NCBI GenBank assembly: GCA_041305385.1
Contig: JBFYLO010000076.1
Span: 1-13,856, forward strand
DNA: 13,856 nucleotides
Reading direction: 5' to 3'
From: JAKAKT01 sp041305385
GTDB taxonomy: Archaea > Micrarchaeota > Micrarchaeia > Burarchaeales > JAKAKT01
Shown here piece after piece: positions 1 through 5,558 of the stretch; position 1 is the first letter of the stretch, and each line of letters opens with the position of its first letter. The translations under genes were made by a program, and so were the position numbers. A model generated the notes under the pieces. The model made no database searches. It saw only the letters and a program-made list of their open reading frames with translations, and had not been told where the DNA came from.

Positions 1-994
1 AATCCCTTACTCCATCCGGGCAGACCCTGAACACGCATTCTCCCTCAGGCATGGAAGGCGAATCCACGAGCCTCGCGATTCTTTTCTCCTCCTTCCCTTT
101 CCTGAAGTAGAGCCTGTAGGTCGCAAGGTGGGCGAGCACATGGCCCCCGATAGGCTTAGTTGGGTCTCCAAAAAGGATGCTTGGGTCGTCCATTACCTGA
201 TTAGTCACATAGATTGCGATGTTGAACTTGTCAGCAAGCTTCTGGAGCGTGTGCAGGTGCCTGTTGAGCTTCTGCTGCCTCTCCCCCAGAGCCCCCCTCC
301 CAAGATACTCAGCCCGGAAATACGAGGTCAGGGAGTCAATGACTATCACTCTGACGTTCTTCTCCTTCACCAGCTCCTCTGCCTTTTCAGTGAGAATCAT
401 CTGGTGGTCCGAATTCACTGCTTTTGCGACGAAGACGTTTTTCAGCGCCTCGCTTCCGTCAAGGCCCATCGCCTCAGCCAGCTGCTTCACTCTCTCCGGC
501 CTGAAGGTGCTCTCAGTGTCAATAAACAGGCAGTTCCCCCCAAGGCCTCCCTTTTCAACAGGCCTCTGGACGCTGACTGCCAACTGGAAGCCAAGCTGGG
601 TTTTACCGCTCGAAAATTTTCCGAATGCCTCGGTAATCGCTTGGGTCTCAACCCCCCCACCCAGCAAATCGTTGAGATTCTTCGAGCCGGTATCGATTCT
701 CCCGATTGCCTTTCTCCTCTCGAGAATCCTGTCTGCCGATTCATATCCCATTTCGAGCGCGTCCCTTGCAGCCCCAATCGCTTTTTTCGCAGTTTCGACA
801 CCGATTTCAGCAACTTCCGCGAGCTCGTGCGGGCTGCTCGCCGCAATCTTGTCGAACTCGTCGTAGCCCGCTTTCCTCAATTTCTCGGCAGTCGCCTCGC
901 CAATTCCCGGCAGGTCTGTCAGGTCCTTCGCCTTCTTCCCGGTCTTTTGAACATCAACTTCGACTGCTTCCTCCTCTTTCTTTTCCCTTGCCAT
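1..994 (-). CDS. radA: DNA repair and recombination protein RadA (3' end at window edge)
   Basis: Archaeal RecA/Rad51-family recombinase, which forms ATP-dependent filaments on single-stranded DNA for homologous recombination. 331 residues are visible from ATG 994. An acidic/lysine-rich N-terminus is followed by a helix-hairpin-helix DNA-binding domain (about 24-80, DLTDLPGIGEATAEKL). Then comes the linker GYESADRILERRKAIGRI (83-100), the Walker A motif GKFSSGKT (125-132), the catalytic-glutamate segment DTESTFRPER (159-168), Walker B VIVIDS with Asp220, and a C-terminal PTKPIGGHVLAH loop (278-289). The last visible residues (PDGVRD) match where archaeal RadA proteins normally end, so the stop codon probably lies within a few bases outside the window. 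The frame is open throughout. Walker A reads KFSS where most RadA have EFGS or similar, and an aromatic Tyr occupies the usual Phe of the polymerisation motif. Both look tolerable. Identification is very secure. Confidence 0.97.
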   Translation of the reverse strand, partial: MAREKKEEEAVEVDVQKTGKKAKDLTDLPGIGEATAEKLRKAGYDEFDKIAASSPHELAEVAEIGVETAKKAIGAARDALEMGYESADRILERRKAIGRIDTGSKNLNDLLGGGVETQAITEAFGKFSSGKTQLGFQLAVSVQRPVEKGGLGGNCLFIDTESTFRPERVKQLAEAMGLDGSEALKNVFVAKAVNSDHQMILTEKAEELVKEKNVRVIVIDSLTSYFRAEYLGRGALGERQQKLNRHLHTLQKLADKFNIAIYVTNQVMDDPSILFGDPTKPIGGHVLAHLATYRLYFRKGKEEKRIARLVDSPSMPEGECVFRVCPDGVRD

Positions 995-1027
995 AAAACC
1001 ACTTCCCAAATGATAAACCCGGTCAAA

Positions 1028-1035
1028 GCATAAAA
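1028..1035 (-). promoter_or_regulatory. Probable TATA box of radA
   Basis: On the minus strand the word TTTTATGC lies about 38 bp upstream of the radA ATG. This would place transcription start near 1006 and leave a leader of about 12 nt that includes a weak GTGGT Shine-Dalgarno-like word. A second A/T-rich word (TTTAAA, 1072-1077) further upstream is an alternative. Confidence 0.4.
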
Positions 1036-1103
1036 CATTTCGCCCGAGCAAGGAATAGTTTCGTTCATGCGTTTAAAAGGAAGAAGAGAGGGAATTTCCA
1101 CTG

Positions 1104-1394
1104 TCAACCTGCCCTAAAGACGTGGGCGGCATCGACAAGCAAGACAAAAATAAGAACGAAGAGAAAAACCCACCCGAGCGACATTGCCCGATGAACAGAC
1201 TCCCTTCTAGCTATCTCGATAACCAGCACGAGTATGGCCAACACAAGCACGTGTAAGCTTATCAGCCAAAGCAAAAAGAGAAATTCGGGCCAAGGAATTT
1301 GCAAGAACACAATCAGAACAGGGAGCAAAAGGATGACAGTAAAGATTGTCGCAAGCCAAAGTCCGAGTTCGTATCTGTCTTTCGGGAGTTTCAC
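1104..1394 (-). CDS. Small integral membrane protein, three predicted helices
   Basis: 96 residues with three long hydrophobic stretches (about 10-32, 38-60 and 70-90), separated by short charged or polar turns (ARRESVHRA near 62-70). No family is recognised and no catalytic motif is visible. The start is GTG 1394. A TATA-like TTTAAA on the minus strand (1418-1423) is centred 26.5 bp upstream, which fits a leaderless mRNA starting at this codon; no upstream in-frame start has comparable support. The gene lies between radA (same strand, downstream) and a divergent lipoprotein gene whose start is about 100 bp away. The hydrophobic pattern and the well-placed promoter support a real gene of unknown function. 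Confidence 0.75.
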   Translation of the reverse strand: MKLPKDRYELGLWLATIFTVILLLPVLIVFLQIPWPEFLFLLWLISLHVLVLAILVLVIEIARRESVHRAMSLGWVFLFVLIFVLLVDAAHVFRAG

Positions 1395-1417
1395 GACTTC
1401 ACTTCTCGCCCATCTTT

Positions 1418-1423
1418 TTTAAA
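1418..1423 (-). promoter_or_regulatory. TATA box of the 96-residue membrane protein gene
   Basis: TTTAAA inside a T/A run, centred 26.5 bp before the GTG start at 1394, as expected for a leaderless archaeal transcript. Confidence 0.55.
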
Positions 1424-1464
1424 GGCATACAATCGCCGCTCCAAACTAATGAGCCACGTAGTTC

Positions 1465-1473
1465 TTTTATATT
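1465..1473 (+). promoter_or_regulatory. TATA box of the lipoprotein gene
   Basis: TTTTATATT centred about 24 bp before ATG 1493. No Shine-Dalgarno word lies between them, so a leaderless transcript is expected. This box also argues against any start upstream of 1493. Confidence 0.6.
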
Positions 1474-1492
1474 CAAACCCAGAAAGCAACCC

Positions 1493-2437
1493 ATGGAAAA
1501 ACTGGCAATCCTAGCTGTTCTCCTGCTCCTCCTCGCAGGCTGTTCCCAGAACGAGCCAGCGAAAATCACAAAAACAAGGGCTGAAGCGATTCCAGCGGAT
1601 GCAGTTAAAATTACTCCGCCAGCAGACATCTACGTGCCAGTTCTTCATTCAACTGAATGGCAATCTCCAGTTCCTCTTGATGGCCCCGTAAACACCGCAG
1701 GCGCGGAGGACTCGCCCTTCATTACTCCAGATGGGAATACGCTTTATTTTTTCTTCACCCCGGACGTTCGGGTTCCACCTGAAAAGCAAGTTCTCGATGG
1801 GGTTACGGGAATTTACGTTTCAAAGAAAGTTAATGGGGCATGGAGCAATCCCGAGCGGGTGGTCCTTCAGGATTCCGGGAAACTCTCCCTTGATGGTTGC
1901 GAGTTCATTCAGGGCGATTCAATGTGGTTCTGCTCAGCCCGGGAAGGCTACGCCGGAGTCCACCTGTTCACCGCGAAACTAAGGGGCGGGAAGTGGCAGG
2001 ACTGGGAACACATAGATGACAAACTAAGCGGCTATGAAGTTGGCGAGATGCACCTCTCATCCAATGGCAACGAACTATATTTCCATTCGCCCCGGGCCGG
2101 AGGGAAGGGGCAGCTCGACATCTGGGTTTCGAAGAAAACAAACGGAGATTGGCAGGCCCCGGAGAACCTGAAAGCAGTCAACACTCCTGAGAGCGAGGGC
2201 TGGCCGTTTGTCAGCCAGGATGGGCAGGAGCTTTGGTTCACCAGGTTCTACATGGGTTCGCCAGGCGTTTTCAGATCCAAAAAAGTTAACGGAGAATGGT
2301 CGGAACCCGAACTCATTATTTCCTCGTTTGCAGGAGAACCAACAATTGACAACTCAGGAAACCTCTACTTCGTCCACCATTTCTACAAGGACGGGAAGAT
2401 GCTTGAAGCGGACATTTACGCTGCTTATAAAAAATAA
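1493..2437 (+). CDS. Exported lipoprotein with PD40/TolB-like beta-propeller repeats
   Basis: 314 residues. The N-terminus is a lipoprotein signal: MEK, a hydrophobic core, then a lipobox LLAG before Cys17. The mature protein should therefore be lipid-anchored on the outer face of the membrane. The body holds repeated blades of the WD40-like PD40 type, each with a serine/proline-rich turn, an Asp/Asn-Gly turn and aromatic strands: SPFITPDGNTLYF (about 73-85), MHLSSNGNELYFHSPR, PFVSQDGQELWFTRF and EPTIDNSGNLYFVHHF. Between them come KKVNGAWSNPE, KKTNGDWQAPENL and KKVNGEWSEPEL segments, which are the classic sequence of this family. Such propellers usually bind proteins or glycans; no catalytic residue is evident. 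The start is set by the lipobox and the TATA box 24 bp upstream. The 3' end converges on the histidine phosphatase gene, with 6 bp between the two stop codons. Confidence 0.85.
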   Translation: MEKLAILAVLLLLLAGCSQNEPAKITKTRAEAIPADAVKITPPADIYVPVLHSTEWQSPVPLDGPVNTAGAEDSPFITPDGNTLYFFFTPDVRVPPEKQVLDGVTGIYVSKKVNGAWSNPERVVLQDSGKLSLDGCEFIQGDSMWFCSAREGYAGVHLFTAKLRGGKWQDWEHIDDKLSGYEVGEMHLSSNGNELYFHSPRAGGKGQLDIWVSKKTNGDWQAPENLKAVNTPESEGWPFVSQDGQELWFTRFYMGSPGVFRSKKVNGEWSEPELIISSFAGEPTIDNSGNLYFVHHFYKDGKMLEADIYAAYKK

Positions 2438-2443
2438 AGAAAG

Positions 2444-3079
2444 CTAGGGCCCATCCACCCTAACCCCAACAGTCTTTATTCCCCCGTTTATCTGGCTCGG
2501 CCCCTCCAGCCCTCTCACCCCGCCGGTTCCCTGAAGAACCCCGAGGATGATTCGGTTCACAAGGGAATGCCCGAAAACTACGACATTGGCCCCGAGTTTC
2601 CCAAGGGCAATTTCCCGAGTAATTTGCACAGCAGCATTCTCGACCCTCTCGATGAATCTCGGGTAAGTCTCGCCATCCGTTTTATTCATCAGTGCATCAA
2701 TCTCTTCAGGACTTCCCGGAATCTTTCTTCCAACCGCCTTTCCCGGGTCCTTCTCAAGGAACCCATGCACAACAATCACTCTCGGTTTCACTGGCAGAAC
2801 CAGTCCCGAGCCCTCCATCGTCTCGAATGCATACCCGAGGGTCTCGAAAGTTCTTTTTGTGGGGGAAACGAGGATGGTATCGGCGAGAATCCCTTTCTTC
2901 ACGAACTCGTTCCCGACTTTTCTCGCTTGCGCTATCCCATTTCCAGTCAGCCGTGCCTCAGTCCCCGGGAACAGCATGTCCCTGTTGGCCGGGGTCTCCC
3001 CATGCCTTACGAGATGGATTCTCGCTATGCTGGGATGGAGTTCAGCCTTAGTTTCAACTAGGGGTGCAGTTGCAATCAT
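2444..3079 (-). CDS. Histidine phosphatase superfamily (phosphoglycerate-mutase-like) protein
   Basis: About 211 residues from ATG 3079. The family signature LVRHGET, with the phosphate-accepting His at about residue 26, is followed by SPTKRTFET (Arg about 76), the usual second phosphate-binding Arg. The second active-site His sits in VVVFGHSLVNRI (about 171). The length suits a single-domain cofactor-independent phosphatase; the physiological substrate cannot be told from sequence. A longer form could begin at GTG 3088 or GTG 3085. ATG 3079 is preferred because GGTGGTG lies just ahead of it as a Shine-Dalgarno. The preceding HTH gene ends in a TAG at 3089-3091, directly upstream, so the two genes are probably co-transcribed. 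Confidence 0.88.
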   Translation of the reverse strand: MIATAPLVETKAELHPSIARIHLVRHGETPANRDMLFPGTEARLTGNGIAQARKVGNEFVKKGILADTILVSPTKRTFETLGYAFETMEGSGLVLPVKPRVIVVHGFLEKDPGKAVGRKIPGSPEEIDALMNKTDGETYPRFIERVENAAVQITREIALGKLGANVVVFGHSLVNRIILGVLQGTGGVRGLEGPSQINGGIKTVGVRVDGP

Positions 3080-3088
3080 CCACACCAC

Positions 3089-3310
3089 CTAGTCGCCCTT
3101 GGTCTCCTTCACCAGCCTCCATATGCACATGTGGGAGACCCCGAGCTCGTCCGCGATATCGCGTACGCTGAGGCCTTCAACAACCCTCATTTCAAGGGCC
3201 CATTGCGCTTGCTCGGCGCTCAGAGCCTTAGGCCGTCCTGGTTGGCCAAGTAAACCTATACCCGCGCCTTTCAAAAAGAGACTTCGTGCCGGAAAGCTTT
3301 TCCAAACCAT
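3089..3310 (-). CDS. Short helix-turn-helix protein, resolvase/Hin C-terminal type; possibly a fragment
   Basis: 73 residues from ATG 3310. The C-terminal half is a helix-turn-helix: GRPKALSAEQAQWALEM, then VEGLSVRDIADELGVSHMCIW with the typical IA..LGVS..(T)I.R pattern. It resembles the DNA-binding tail of serine recombinases and related HTH_7/HTH_28 modules, including the GRPK linker. The N-terminal 25 residues are not recognised and no catalytic domain is present. It is therefore either a small stand-alone DNA-binding protein or the remnant of a recombinase or transposase. An in-frame TAG lies 18 nt before the ATG. A strong GAGGTGGTG Shine-Dalgarno lies 80 bp further upstream and belongs to another frame (ORF at 3228-3392), so a frameshift or overlapping-gene arrangement is possible. 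The stop codon abuts the phosphatase gene. Confidence 0.65.
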   Translation of the reverse strand: MVWKSFPARSLFLKGAGIGLLGQPGRPKALSAEQAQWALEMRVVEGLSVRDIADELGVSHMCIWRLVKETKGD

Positions 3311-3392
3311 CCGCCTGCCCGCTAACTAAACAGCCCCCATTTCTTTTTCCCAACACTTCCAATTCCTCTTCCAATCCATTTCCCATCTCCAT
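3228..3392 (-). CDS. Possible 54-residue ORF overlapping the HTH gene
   Basis: Starting at ATG 3392, immediately behind a GAGGTGGTG Shine-Dalgarno and 46 bp downstream of a good TATA box, a 54-codon frame (MEMGNGLEEELEVLG...) runs to a TAA at 3228-3230. It overlaps the first 83 bp of the HTH ORF in another frame. Its translation matches nothing I recognise. Either this is the true 5' part of the HTH gene, separated from it by a frameshift, or it is a small leader gene, or it is chance. The translation signals are better than those of the HTH ORF's own ATG. Confidence 0.35.
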   Translation of the reverse strand: MEMGNGLEEELEVLGKRNGGCLVSGQADGLEKLSGTKSLFERRGYRFTWPTRTA

Positions 3393-3455
3393 CACCACCT
3401 CTGGTTTTGTTGGCCATATACGCTCAACTCGACCTTATAAAACTATGTAACGAAA
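3393..3455 (-). promoter_or_regulatory. Repeat module P, copy A: TATA box, leader and strong Shine-Dalgarno
   Basis: On the minus strand this segment reads TTTCGTTAC, a TATA element (GTTTTATAAGG; TATA core on the plus strand 3435-3442), a leader of about 40 nt and GAGGTGGTG. The same arrangement recurs at 5536-5600: 22 of the first 23 bases are identical and the end is an identical AGAGGTGGTG. Here it points into the HTH region. It is a plausible promoter whose transcript would start near 3413. Confidence 0.55.
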
Positions 3456-3458
3456 CAG

Positions 3459-3465
3459 AAAAAAA
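3459..3465 (-). terminator. Oligo-T tract, possible terminator
   Basis: Seven T residues on the minus strand, downstream of the hairpin-rich segment at 3495-3644 and just before promoter module P. Archaeal termination commonly uses oligo-T tracts, so this may end the upstream transcript. Confidence 0.35.
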
Positions 3466-3473
3466 TTAAGTGC

Positions 3474-3540
3474 TCTCTCCCGGCGCTTTGTTTTTTATTT
3501 GAACCTAGTCCAAATACCGCCAAATTTCAGCGGAAATTTG
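3474..3540 (-). repeat. Repeat module T, copy A: double-hairpin block
   Basis: This 67 bp segment matches 5339-5406 with four substitutions and one single-base gap. It contains two adjacent inverted repeats: ATTTGAAC/GTCCAAAT (3497-3515, 3-nt loop) and CAAATTTC/GAAATTTG (3521-3540, 4-nt loop). The one stem substitution in this copy is a tolerated G-U wobble if the minus strand is transcribed. The strand is inferred from that wobble and from the neighbouring promoters. Confidence 0.8.
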
Positions 3541-3644
3541 CCGTTGTCTTGATGCAGTGCCAACCAGGAGTCAAGACAATTACATAACTCCTTTTCAGGG
3601 CACTTTAGGCCTCGTCTTGGGGCACTAAAGTATAACTCCCTCAT
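3495..3644 (-). ncRNA. Candidate structured RNA locus A, or a 49-residue small protein gene
   Basis: On the minus strand a TATA-like TTTTTAAAA (3669-3677) lies 29 bp before ATG 3644. From that ATG an open frame of 49 codons (MRELYFSAPRR..., ending ..GIWTRFK) runs to a TAA at 3495-3497; ATG 3653 would give 52 residues. The same stretch is dense in inverted repeats: ACTTTAG/CTAAAGT (3602-3608 with 3625-3631), TTGTCTTGA/TCAAGACAA (3544-3552 with 3571-3579) and the two stems of module T. In the homologous copy at 5363-5558 the frame is broken by stops while the hairpins are kept. A structured RNA is therefore slightly favoured over a protein, and neither is proven. Confidence 0.35.
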
Positions 3645-3668
3645 AGCGTCCATGGTTCAAGCCGTGAG

Positions 3669-3677
3669 TTTTAAAAA
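3669..3677 (-). promoter_or_regulatory. TATA-like box upstream of locus A
   Basis: TTTTTAAAA on the minus strand. A start about 26 bp downstream would fall near 3647, just before ATG 3644 and ahead of the hairpin chain of locus A. The remaining bases up to 3777 show no ORF and only a short direct repeat, GACCGTC, twice (3707-3713 and 3721-3727 approximately). Confidence 0.4.
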
Positions 3678-3777
3678 GGCTGTCTATGGGGATTGACGAG
3701 AGTTTGACCGTCGAGAATCGGACCGTCTGCTTGGAAAGCAACACTTGCCATGACCGACGAACGACAACGCGTTTCCT

Positions 3778-3783
3778 AAAAAA
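3778..3783 (-). terminator. Oligo-T tract after the DsrE gene
   Basis: Six T residues on the minus strand, 6 bp past the TAA of the DsrE-family gene, in the context TAATAATCATTTTTT. Suitable as an archaeal oligo-T terminator. Confidence 0.4.
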
Positions 3784-3789
3784 TGATTA

Positions 3790-4110
3790 TTAAAAGGTCA
3801 CAACCTTGTCGCTCTCTTGCACGAGTTCGTACAGGTCTTTCAGGCTCGAAATTGGGCAGAGGTTGTTCCCCCCCATCTGTCTCGCTTTTATGCAGGTTCC
3901 GCAGGCGAGTATCGCGCCTCCTGCTTTGGCCAGTTTCTTCGCCTCGCCAACAGCGTCGAATTTGTCATCGCTAGTGCTTTCATATTCAACTCCCTTTCCC
4001 ACAAGGAAGACTCTCACATCATCGCCTTTAGCCCTTGAAAAATTCGCAAGCCTGAATGCGTTCCAGACTGTTTCGGAATCGTTTGTGCTTATAACAATGC
4101 CAAGTTTCAT
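3790..4110 (-). CDS. DsrE/DsrF-family protein (sulfur-relay-like)
   Basis: 106 residues from ATG 4110. The DsrE fold pattern is clear: LGIVISTNDSETVWNAFRLANF at the N-terminus, then DDVRVFLVGKGVE (31-42) and the cysteine motif ILACGTCIKAR (67-77, Cys70 and Cys73). Next come NLCPISSLKDLYELV with Cys85 and the ending SDKVVTF, all usual for the archaeal branch of this family. Family members carry or relay sulfur on a conserved Cys; the partner here is unknown and no other sulfur-relay gene is adjacent. The start at 4110 is supported by a GGTG Shine-Dalgarno in GGGCGGTG (plus strand 4116-4123) and a TATA-like CTATTTATT about 45 bp upstream (plus 4151-4159). A longer frame to 4218 is open, but it would run through this promoter and into the fic 3' repeat. 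Confidence 0.85.
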   Translation of the reverse strand: MKLGIVISTNDSETVWNAFRLANFSRAKGDDVRVFLVGKGVEYESTSDDKFDAVGEAKKLAKAGGAILACGTCIKARQMGGNNLCPISSLKDLYELVQESDKVVTF

Positions 4111-4188
4111 CAAAACACCGCCCAAAGCAAAATACGTTTGCCGGGAACATAATAAATAGCTTGGGATAAGTAACCTCCATGAAAATCT

Positions 4189-4219
4189 GGTGACTACAAA
4201 AACGCAATCCGTAGTCACC
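4189..4219. repeat. Inverted repeat GGTGACTAC/GTAGTCACC across the fic stop codon
   Basis: A perfect 9 bp inverted repeat (4189-4197 and 4211-4219) around a 13 nt spacer. The fic TGA lies inside the right arm. On the minus strand the spacer ends in TTTTT. The same 9-mer occurs twice more, flanking the fic TATA box (5170-5178 and 5201-5209). It could act as a terminator hairpin, an operator, or a boundary of a mobile cassette. Confidence 0.75.
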
Positions 4220-5159
4220 TCTTTCGCAGCATCTTTTTCAGAGCACGATATTCTTTGAGTATGAGCTCCAGCATCGGGCGTATGTCGCCTCTCTTCTCAT
4301 CAGCTTGAAGCGCAGCGTAATACTCCGCCCGGTTCCTAAGTTCGATATTAACTGGAGGCAATCCATGTTTGAGAAGGATGTTGTTCAGGAGCAGCCTTCC
4401 GACCCGGCCATTGCCGTCCTGGAACGGATGGACGTTCTCGAACTGGTTGTGAACAACTGCGGCCAAAACAAGCGGGGGGTATTTTTTCTTGTTCTTGTTG
4501 TACCAGCTAACCAATTCTTTAAGCAACTTTTCGACTTGGGCTGATGGCGCTCCCCGATGCACTATCGTTCCATACGCATCTTGGACAACCACCTCAACTC
4601 CTCGCTGCCTGAAATTACCCGCGAACGTCTTCGAATTCTTGAAAACTATGCTGTGAAGCTCTTTGATGAGTTCGAGCGAAATATGCCCTTTCGTTTTCCG
4701 GAGGTAATCAACCGCTTCGGCAACCCCGTAAGTCTCAGAAATATCTTCTTTGGTCCTTTCTTTGGGCCATTTCTGCTTCTCTAAGATGTCAACTACTTCC
4801 TTAGCTTCAACGCGCGAGCCCTCGATTGCATTCGTATCGTATGTGAACGCTTCCTTGAATTTAGTCCAATCTTGCTCTGAAAGGTGTAGGACGCGCAGCT
4901 CTCCTCGTGCCTCTAACGTTTCAAGCTCCTTCATTCCAGAAGGAGAAAGAGCTGAGATATATGGGTCTCGAATGGCCTGTTTTTTCTTCACTCTTTCTTC
5001 CAGTTTTTTCTCAGCGTCCTTTCTGTTTGATTCCAATTCTTCGGTTGACAGGTTCAAGCCAAGGTACACCCTAACCTTCCTAACCCTTTTGCCCTCCCTG
5101 AAAGAGTGCGCCAGGTAATATTTCTTCTGATCGTCCTTTTTCCGAACCTCTAAGTGCAT
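4215..5159 (-). CDS. Fic-family protein (AMP-transferase type) with built-in inhibitory helix
   Basis: 314 residues. The Fic core motif HPFQDGNGRVGRL (244-256) has all the key positions: His244, Phe246, Asp248, Gly-Asn-Gly and Arg252. This motif in characterised Fic enzymes transfers AMP from ATP to target hydroxyls. The segment TNAIEG (109-114) matches the inhibitory motif (S/T)xxxE(G/N) upstream of the core, as in auto-inhibited class II proteins, so activity is probably restrained by Glu113. The basic N-terminal part (KKYYLAHSFREGKRVRKVRVYLG, in two blocks at 12-34) recalls archaeal Fic proteins. A Lys/Glu-rich helix follows at 40-62. ATG 5159 is preferred because a TATTTAAATA box is centred 27.5 bp upstream (leaderless). 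No separate antitoxin gene is adjacent in the usual small-ORF form. Repeats flank both ends of the gene. Confidence 0.92.
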   Translation of the reverse strand: MHLEVRKKDDQKKYYLAHSFREGKRVRKVRVYLGLNLSTEELESNRKDAEKKLEERVKKKQAIRDPYISALSPSGMKELETLEARGELRVLHLSEQDWTKFKEAFTYDTNAIEGSRVEAKEVVDILEKQKWPKERTKEDISETYGVAEAVDYLRKTKGHISLELIKELHSIVFKNSKTFAGNFRQRGVEVVVQDAYGTIVHRGAPSAQVEKLLKELVSWYNKNKKKYPPLVLAAVVHNQFENVHPFQDGNGRVGRLLLNNILLKHGLPPVNIELRNRAEYYAALQADEKRGDIRPMLELILKEYRALKKMLRKR

Positions 5160-5166
5160 GGATGTC

Positions 5167-5210
5167 TTAGGTGACTACAAGTATTTAAATATTGTCATTA
5201 GGTGACTACA
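5167..5210 (-). promoter_or_regulatory. fic promoter flanked by two 13 bp direct repeats
   Basis: TTAGGTGACTACA occurs at 5167-5179 and again at 5198-5210 (plus-strand reading), 31 bp apart start to start, which is close to three helical turns. The TATA box (TTTAAA 5184-5189) sits between them. This is the geometry of an operator pair occluding TBP/TFB or the start site, which suggests repression of fic, possibly by its own product or by a nearby HTH protein (inferred). Confidence 0.6.
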
Positions 5211-5338
5211 CTGCTTTCGCCACTACGCTCTCGAAGAACTTAAGTCAAAAGTTATCACCGAATTGACCATGCACGGTTTTTAGGGGGCACAGAGTCCGAT
5301 TGATAGCAGTTGCCCGCCTCAAGCCATCCGCTTGCATT

Positions 5339-5406
5339 TCTCTCCCGGCGCTTTGTCTTTTTATTTGAACCTAGTTCAAATTCAGCCAAATTTCTGCGGA
5401 AATTTG
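5339..5406 (-). repeat. Repeat module T, copy B: double-hairpin block
   Basis: 68 bp counterpart of 3474-3540. Here the first inverted repeat is perfect (ATTTGAAC/GTTCAAAT, 5363-5381, loop of 3). The second is CAAATTTC/GAAATTTG (5387-5406, loop of 4). Conservation runs on past the stems into the flanking GC-rich word CCCGGCGC. A short similarity to the start of the HTH gene (GCGGATGG...TTG) follows near 5318-5331. The rest of 5211-5338 shows no ORF or clear signal. Confidence 0.8.
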
Positions 5407-5558
5407 TCCTTCACTAAGGACTAAGTTCGGTGTTTGCGTTTCACCGGGCCACTTAATGGCTGCCTCGCACCAAGTCGCTTTTGCCAGATCCCGGACCTCG
5501 TTTCGGTGCCCCCGGGCTCGGCCCGGAGAGTGCGGCACCACCTCTATTGGTTTATTGG
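5363..5558 (-). ncRNA. Candidate structured RNA locus B
   Basis: Promoter module P (TATA core 5580-5587) predicts a minus-strand transcript from about 5558. From there the sequence is a chain of inverted repeats. First is a GC-rich stem GGTGCC-x-CCGGGC-TCG-GCCCGG-x7-GGCACC (5505-5539). Then come GCCA/TGGC (5448-5460), CGGTG/CACCG (5428-5446), GTCCTT/AAGGAC (5406-5421) and the two stems of module T. A 55-codon frame from GTG 5538 to a TAG at 5371 exists, but its start has no spacing from the Shine-Dalgarno and its product matches nothing known. Parts of the interval align with locus A, whose third stem has the same position but a different sequence. This is a candidate only; pairing energies were not computed. 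Confidence 0.4.

Noticed and set aside
128..1033. A 301-codon open frame on the plus strand opposite radA, and a 215-codon frame at 219-866
   Set aside because: RadA is unmistakable on the other strand; the plus frames give Ser/Pro/Leu-rich text with no domain and arise from the codon structure of radA.
919..1107. 62-codon minus frame across the radA start
   Set aside because: It runs through the radA promoter and start region in another frame, with no domain or start signals.
2567..3061. Plus-strand frames opposite the histidine phosphatase
   Set aside because: The phosphatase has full active-site motifs; the plus frames lack promoter, Shine-Dalgarno and recognisable domains.
3707..3727. 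Short direct repeat GACCGTC
   Set aside because: Two 7 bp copies are likely by chance in this length and no function can be attached.
3645..3730. tRNA-like GGTTCAAGCC word
   Set aside because: The T-loop would have only six bases and no acceptor, D or anticodon stems fit around it; just a short hairpin CATGG/CCGTG.
5371..5538. 55-codon minus-strand frame from GTG in locus B
   Set aside because: The GTG is part of the Shine-Dalgarno itself, leaving no spacing. The frame covers a chain of stems and is not shared with locus A except for a few codons at the end (QISAEIW), so it was not called as a gene.
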